A stretch of DNA of 64,000 bases, taken from the NCBI GenBank assembly GCA_033439265.1, contig JAVTVX010000035.1, positions 9,016,001 through 9,080,000 on the forward strand, given 5' to 3'. The notes under the pieces are model-generated. The model searched no databases and had not been told where the DNA came from. It worked only from the letters and a program-made list of their open reading frames with translations. A program made the position numbers and the translations under genes. The DNA comes from Dillenia suffruticosa. Its lineage: Eukaryota > Streptophyta > Magnoliopsida > Dilleniales > Dilleniaceae. Every line of letters starts with the position of its first letter. The first letter of the stretch is position 1. Of the stretch, positions 59,960 through 64,000 are shown in pieces.

Positions 59960-62329
59960 ATGATTTGCAAAAACGTGTGGAACTCCCACATGCCGCTTGA
60001 CAAAAACTTCTTCCTAAACCTAATCTCAAAATCCACAACGCTCTCACACCTCAACCAAACACTAACCCAAATAATCCTCATTGGTCTCCACCACGACCTC
60101 ATAACGGTCACTAAACTTTCCCAACGGCTATTAGATTTCAAATCCATAAACCAAGCTCGTCTTCTCTGCTCCTCAATCTCCAAACCTGATCTGTTTCTCG
60201 TCAATGTTCTCATCAGAGGCTTCTCTCTCAACAATTCACCTTATTCCTCTCTCTCCCTCTACACCCACATCAGAAAGAACACTGAACTCAAGCCTGATAA
60301 CTTCACTTATGCATTTTCTGTGTCTGCTGCTACAAGTCTTTCGTCCGAAAATTTTGGGGTTTTGCTTCACTCTAATGCAATTATTGATGGGTATGCCTCA
60401 GACTTATATGTGGGGTCTTCTGTTATTGATTTTTACCTGAAGTTTGGGAGGTTGGCGATTGCGAAAAAGGTGTTTGATGGAATGTCAGAGAGAGATACCG
60501 TTGTTTGGAATACGATGATTTCTGGGTTGGTGAAGAATTGTTGTTTCGATTTGTCTATTGAGGTTTTTATGAATATGGTTCTGGAAGGAAATAAGTTGGA
60601 CTCCACAACGTTGGCGGCTGTTCTCCCAGCAGCAGCGGAGTTGCAGGAGTTGAGAGTTGGGATGATGATTCAATGCTTGGCAATGAAATTGGGTTTTGAT
60701 TATCATGATCACGTGGTTACTGGATTGATTTCCTTGTATTCGAAGTGTGGGAATATACGCACAGCCAGTTTGCTGTTTAGACAGATTGAGCAGCCGGATT
60801 TGATATCTTGGAACGCAATGATTTCTGGGTATTCTTGTAACAATGAAATTGATTCTTCAGTGAGGTCATTTCGAGATTTGCTTGTTTCTGGGGAGAAAGT
60901 GAATTCAAGTACAATTGTGGGTTTGATTCCTGTTTTCTATCCGTTTGATCATCTTCACCTCACCTACTCAATCCACAGTTTTAGCATCAAATCTGGAATT
61001 ATTTCAAATTCTTTGGTATCAACTGCACTGACCACTGTTTATTGCAGACTTAGTGAAATGGAGTATGCAGAGCAGGTATTTGGTGAAACTCGCGAGAAAA
61101 GTTTGGCATCTTGGAATGCCATGATCTCAGGTTATGCCCAAAATGGATTAACCGAAAAGGCAATTACTCTATTCAAGAAGATGCAGAAGTATGAAGTTTG
61201 TCCAAATCCTGTTACAATATCAAGTATTCTTTCGGCTTGTGCTCAACTTGGAGCTCTTAGTTTAGGGAAATGGGTGCATGATTTGCTAAAAAGAGACAAT
61301 TTTGAATCAAATGTATTTGTCTCAACTGCTCTAATTGACATGTATGCAAAGTGCGGTAGCATTATGAAGGCTCGAGAATTATTTGACAAGATGCCAGAGA
61401 AGAGTGTAGTGTCGTGGAATGCCATGATATCTGGGTATGGTCTCCACGGATATGGACGTGAAGCACTTCATGTATTCTCTGACATGATGCATATAGGAGT
61501 TCCTCCCTCTGGTGTTACATTCCTTTCTGTCTTGTATGCTTGCAGTCATGCTGGATTGGTGAAAGAAGGAGAGGACATTTTTCATTCTATGGTCCATGAA
61601 TATGGATTTGAGCCTGGAGCTGAGCACTATGCCTGCATGGTGGACTGTCTTGGTCGAGCCGGACAGCTGGAGAAGGCCTTAGATTTCATTAAAAATTTGA
61701 GGGTTCAGCCTGGCCCTGTTGTTTGGGGTGCATTACTCAGTGCTTGCATGATTCACAAGGATCAAACCATAGCACGTATAGCTTCTGATAAGTTGCTGGA
61801 ATTGGATACTGAAAATGTGGGTTACTATGTCCTACTCTCAAACATATACTCAGTTGAGAGAAATTACCCAGAGGCTGCCTTAGTACGACAAGTGGTGAAG
61901 AAGAGAAACCTAGCAAAGACTCCAGGATGCACCCTAATTGAAGTTGGTGAGACCCTGCACGTTTTTATGGCCGGTGACCAGTCTCACCCTCAGACTACAG
62001 CTATTTATGCAATGCTGGAAAAGTTGACAGGAAAAATGATAGAGGCTGGATTTCAGACGGAAACTCTTGCTGCTTTGCATGATGTGGAGGAGGAAGAAAA
62101 GGAATTAATAGTCAAAGTTCATAGTGAAAAATTGGCCATAGCTTTTGGGCTTATCGCTTCTGAACCTGGAACTGAAATCAGGATCTTCAAGAATCTTCGT
62201 GTTTGTTTAGACTGCCATAATGCAACTAAATTCATATCAAAGATAACTGAGCGGCTTATTATTGTTAGGGATGCAAATAGGTTCCATCATTTCAAGGATG
62301 GTATTTGCTCTTGTGGAGATTATTGGTAA
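59960..62329 (+). CDS. DYW-type pentatricopeptide repeat protein, RNA editing factor (MEF29/At4g30700-like)
   Basis: A single intronless frame of 789 residues. PLS-class PPR proteins bind organellar RNA in a sequence-specific way and specify C-to-U editing. PPR repeats run from about residue 50 to 590 with typical repeat ends (TVVWNTMISGLVKN, DLISWNAMISGYS, SLASWNAMISGYAQNGL, SVVSWNAMISGYGLHG). The E domain follows (PGPVVWGALLSACMIHKD), then the DYW deaminase domain. Its zinc and active-site residues are present: HSEKLA near residue 721 (His and catalytic Glu) and CLDCH (Cys near 749 and 752). The protein ends HHFKDGICSCGDYW. The sequence closely follows my memory of Arabidopsis At4g30700 (MEF29/DYW9). 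An N-terminal organelle presequence is likely but not obvious. Its position after the AUG8- and PDE327-like genes fits the Arabidopsis order. Confidence 0.95.
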   Translation: MICKNVWNSHMPLDKNFFLNLISKSTTLSHLNQTLTQIILIGLHHDLITVTKLSQRLLDFKSINQARLLCSSISKPDLFLVNVLIRGFSLNNSPYSSLSLYTHIRKNTELKPDNFTYAFSVSAATSLSSENFGVLLHSNAIIDGYASDLYVGSSVIDFYLKFGRLAIAKKVFDGMSERDTVVWNTMISGLVKNCCFDLSIEVFMNMVLEGNKLDSTTLAAVLPAAAELQELRVGMMIQCLAMKLGFDYHDHVVTGLISLYSKCGNIRTASLLFRQIEQPDLISWNAMISGYSCNNEIDSSVRSFRDLLVSGEKVNSSTIVGLIPVFYPFDHLHLTYSIHSFSIKSGIISNSLVSTALTTVYCRLSEMEYAEQVFGETREKSLASWNAMISGYAQNGLTEKAITLFKKMQKYEVCPNPVTISSILSACAQLGALSLGKWVHDLLKRDNFESNVFVSTALIDMYAKCGSIMKARELFDKMPEKSVVSWNAMISGYGLHGYGREALHVFSDMMHIGVPPSGVTFLSVLYACSHAGLVKEGEDIFHSMVHEYGFEPGAEHYACMVDCLGRAGQLEKALDFIKNLRVQPGPVVWGALLSACMIHKDQTIARIASDKLLELDTENVGYYVLLSNIYSVERNYPEAALVRQVVKKRNLAKTPGCTLIEVGETLHVFMAGDQSHPQTTAIYAMLEKLTGKMIEAGFQTETLAALHDVEEEEKELIVKVHSEKLAIAFGLIASEPGTEIRIFKNLRVCLDCHNATKFISKITERLIIVRDANRFHHFKDGICSCGDYW

Positions 62330-63535
62330 AAAGAACTTCATCATAGAAGGCATGGAAGGCTGCATCTTGCCTGGTGTTCAAACTCAATATCTAAATTATT
62401 GTCTAAGTTCTCAGCTTGCTACAGGAGATTCTGCATGCACTGGTCAGATCTTTGGCTATCAGGTTGACTTGGTGGGTATCTTTCTCTCATGATTTTTTCT
62501 AGCCTCATTCTTTTCAAAGTAAAATAAAAGAGAATCATGATCTTTCTTCATAGACAGAAGGTCATTGTTTGGCTTCCCAAGTACGCTACCATCAACTGCA
62601 AGTGTTTCCTTTCCCTTTTCTCCCAAGTTCTTCCTCGTCTATTATATAACATGTAAGAGTGATTCCTGCGCTGTTAAGTTCTTCCCTTACTCCTTCATTC
62701 TCATGGGGGTGGGAGATATGATGTCATTTTTCCCTGTCACAAAACTAGAATTTCAGTGGTAATCAGACCAAATTTCAATATAGGTTCCAACTGCTCTTGC
62801 TTTTTGACTCAGCTATATATATATATAATTTGTTTAAACATCCCCCGAGCGGAGTTAGTTACAAAAACTTCCCTTCTAATCTTATTTCTCAAAAGCAGTT
62901 GAAGAAAACTTGTATGATTTGCTTGTGTCTGGCAATTATGGTCTATTTCTGTGAGACACCTTCTGATTGATTGTTGAGGGTATTCTTGAATGTATTTGAA
63001 GTCGGTCTGACTTGATAATTCTCAACAAATAGAAGCTCTCAGATTGTAGATGATGTTGAAAAAGCATACAATTTATTAGCCAAAATGGCCCATTTTATCC
63101 TAGTTGCAGATCTTATCAATCTGAACCTTTGTCTAGACATTGGGACCTAATTTTATGTGTCTATTTTGATCTCTCTTCATCTTTGGGCTATAGTATTTAT
63201 ATGGTTAGTGCATTCCTCAGGTACTCTTTTTGTTTCTCAATATTTGTTGACTAGATGGGCTTGATGCAACATTTAGGAAACTACAGGAAGAATTCTAACA
63301 CTTGAATGAAATTGCTGTCATTTTAAAACTATCTTGTGCATGATAGTCATTCAACTTACATACAAAATTGAAATCCATGTATTATACTAATAACAGAACT
63401 GTTTCACTCTAGCTTTATTTGTTTTTTTGAAATTCTGTCTGCTAGTTCATTCATCACACTCACAGCATCTCAAAATTCACATTCACACATCTGGAGATGT
63501 ACAGCTCAAATCATGGAGATACAAATACAAATATA
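62330..63535. other. Convergent intergenic region between the PPR and CESA genes
   Basis: The PPR (+) and CesA (-) genes face each other tail to tail over 1.2 kb, which must hold both 3' UTRs. A short TA tract lies near 62815-62828. Nothing else is recognised. Confidence 0.6.
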
Positions 63536-64000
63536 TCAGCAATTGATTCCACATTGCTTCACGTCAGGTCCCTTGGTCTTCAACACGAAAGGATCAATTC
63601 GAACCCAAAGCAAGGAGAAGATTGATGCCAAAAGTATGGACCAAATAACAACAATGGTGGGTGTCCTGTTTTGCCGCCCCATCAGACCTTTGAGGAATGG
63701 GTATAGATGGACAATCACCCAAAAAGCAAAGAACAGCTTTCCGAATAGAGGTCCCCAAGACTGATACCCATTGTTTATGGCATCAGAGATTCCAGCCACC
63801 ACTCCGACAAGGTTAATAATTAGGAGGGTGGTCGGAGGGATGAGGAGGGTAGTCCATTTAAATGCATAGAGCTCTCCAAATTCCTCATCGTCAGCAGCTT
63901 TGGATGTAACAGTGAAATTAGTGTCAATGCCTGCCAAAATCTTGAGTAGACCCTGCACCACAGCAAAGAGGTGAGCAGAAACACCACCAATGACCCAGAA
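63536..64000 (-). CDS. Cellulose synthase catalytic subunit, C-terminal exon (CESA7-like)
   Basis: The minus-strand exon is open from the window edge (codon starting at 64000) to the stop at 63538-63536, giving 154 residues. It runs [20 protein letters not shown], then [63 protein letters not shown], and ends [17 protein letters not shown]. The upstream end of the exon lies outside. This region includes the last membrane helices of the plasma-membrane CesA pore and the conserved QNRTPT loop. The tail [20 protein letters not shown] is that of CESA7 (IRX3), a secondary-wall isoform, as I recall it. A short open frame beginning at 63961 starts with GTG and is only the internal part of this exon. 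Confidence 0.92.
   Translation of the reverse strand, partial: FWVIGGVSAHLFAVVQGLLKILAGIDTNFTVTSKAADDEEFGELYAFKWTTLLIPPTTLLIINLVGVVAGISDAINNGYQSWGPLFGKLFFAFWVIVHLYPFLKGLMGRQNRTPTIVVIWSILLASIFSLLWVRIDPFVLKTKGPDVKQCGINC

Overview
This window is nuclear DNA from a eudicot plant, probably a woody species. The genes are intron-rich with GT..AG boundaries, the intergenic DNA is AT-rich, GA/CT microsatellites are abundant, and the encoded proteins belong to plant families: a class XII-type LRR receptor kinase, a GTD-binding (DUF593) protein, a plant calcineurin-B-like EF-hand protein, a QWRF/augmin protein, a DYW-type PPR protein and a secondary-wall CesA. I could not identify the species.

Layout. 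Positions 1-1194 (+) hold the 3' end of an LRR receptor-like kinase gene resembling Arabidopsis At2g24130. Positions 4582-8106 are a 3.5-kb CACTA-type DNA transposon with a 3-bp target duplication and an extremely GC-rich insert. Positions 10054-11590 (-) encode a GTD-binding/myosin-binding-like protein. Positions 15344-18335 (-) hold a calcineurin-B-like EF-hand gene resembling At3g18430, with lesions that make it look like a pseudogene or a gene in decay. Positions 19064-26298 (+) hold a small ubiquitin-fold (Elongin-B-like) gene with a long 5' UTR intron. Positions 27926-37833 (+) hold a 13-exon plastid FAD-dependent oxidoreductase (PDE327-like). From about 37.8 to 47.9 kb there is a gene-poor, repeat-rich stretch with tRNA-derived SINEs, a 129-bp (AC)n tract and a five-copy divergent tandem array. 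Positions 47940-56782 (+) hold a QWRF/augmin subunit 8 gene. Positions 59960-62329 (+) encode an intronless DYW-class PPR editing factor. Positions 63536-64000 (-) are the last exon of a CESA7-like cellulose synthase that runs off the window.

The genes do not form one pathway. Their order recalls Arabidopsis blocks: from memory, PDE327, AUG8 and MEF29 are At4g30720, At4g30710 and At4g30700, and the receptor kinase plus DUF593 pair recalls At2g24130/At2g24140. This supports orthology of the calls.

I found no clearly new biological system. The items most worth a second look are the decayed EF-hand gene, the divergent tandem array with SINEs inserted in it, the scattered very short A-box/B-box SINE-like modules, and the CACTA element with its GC-rich minisatellite cargo.
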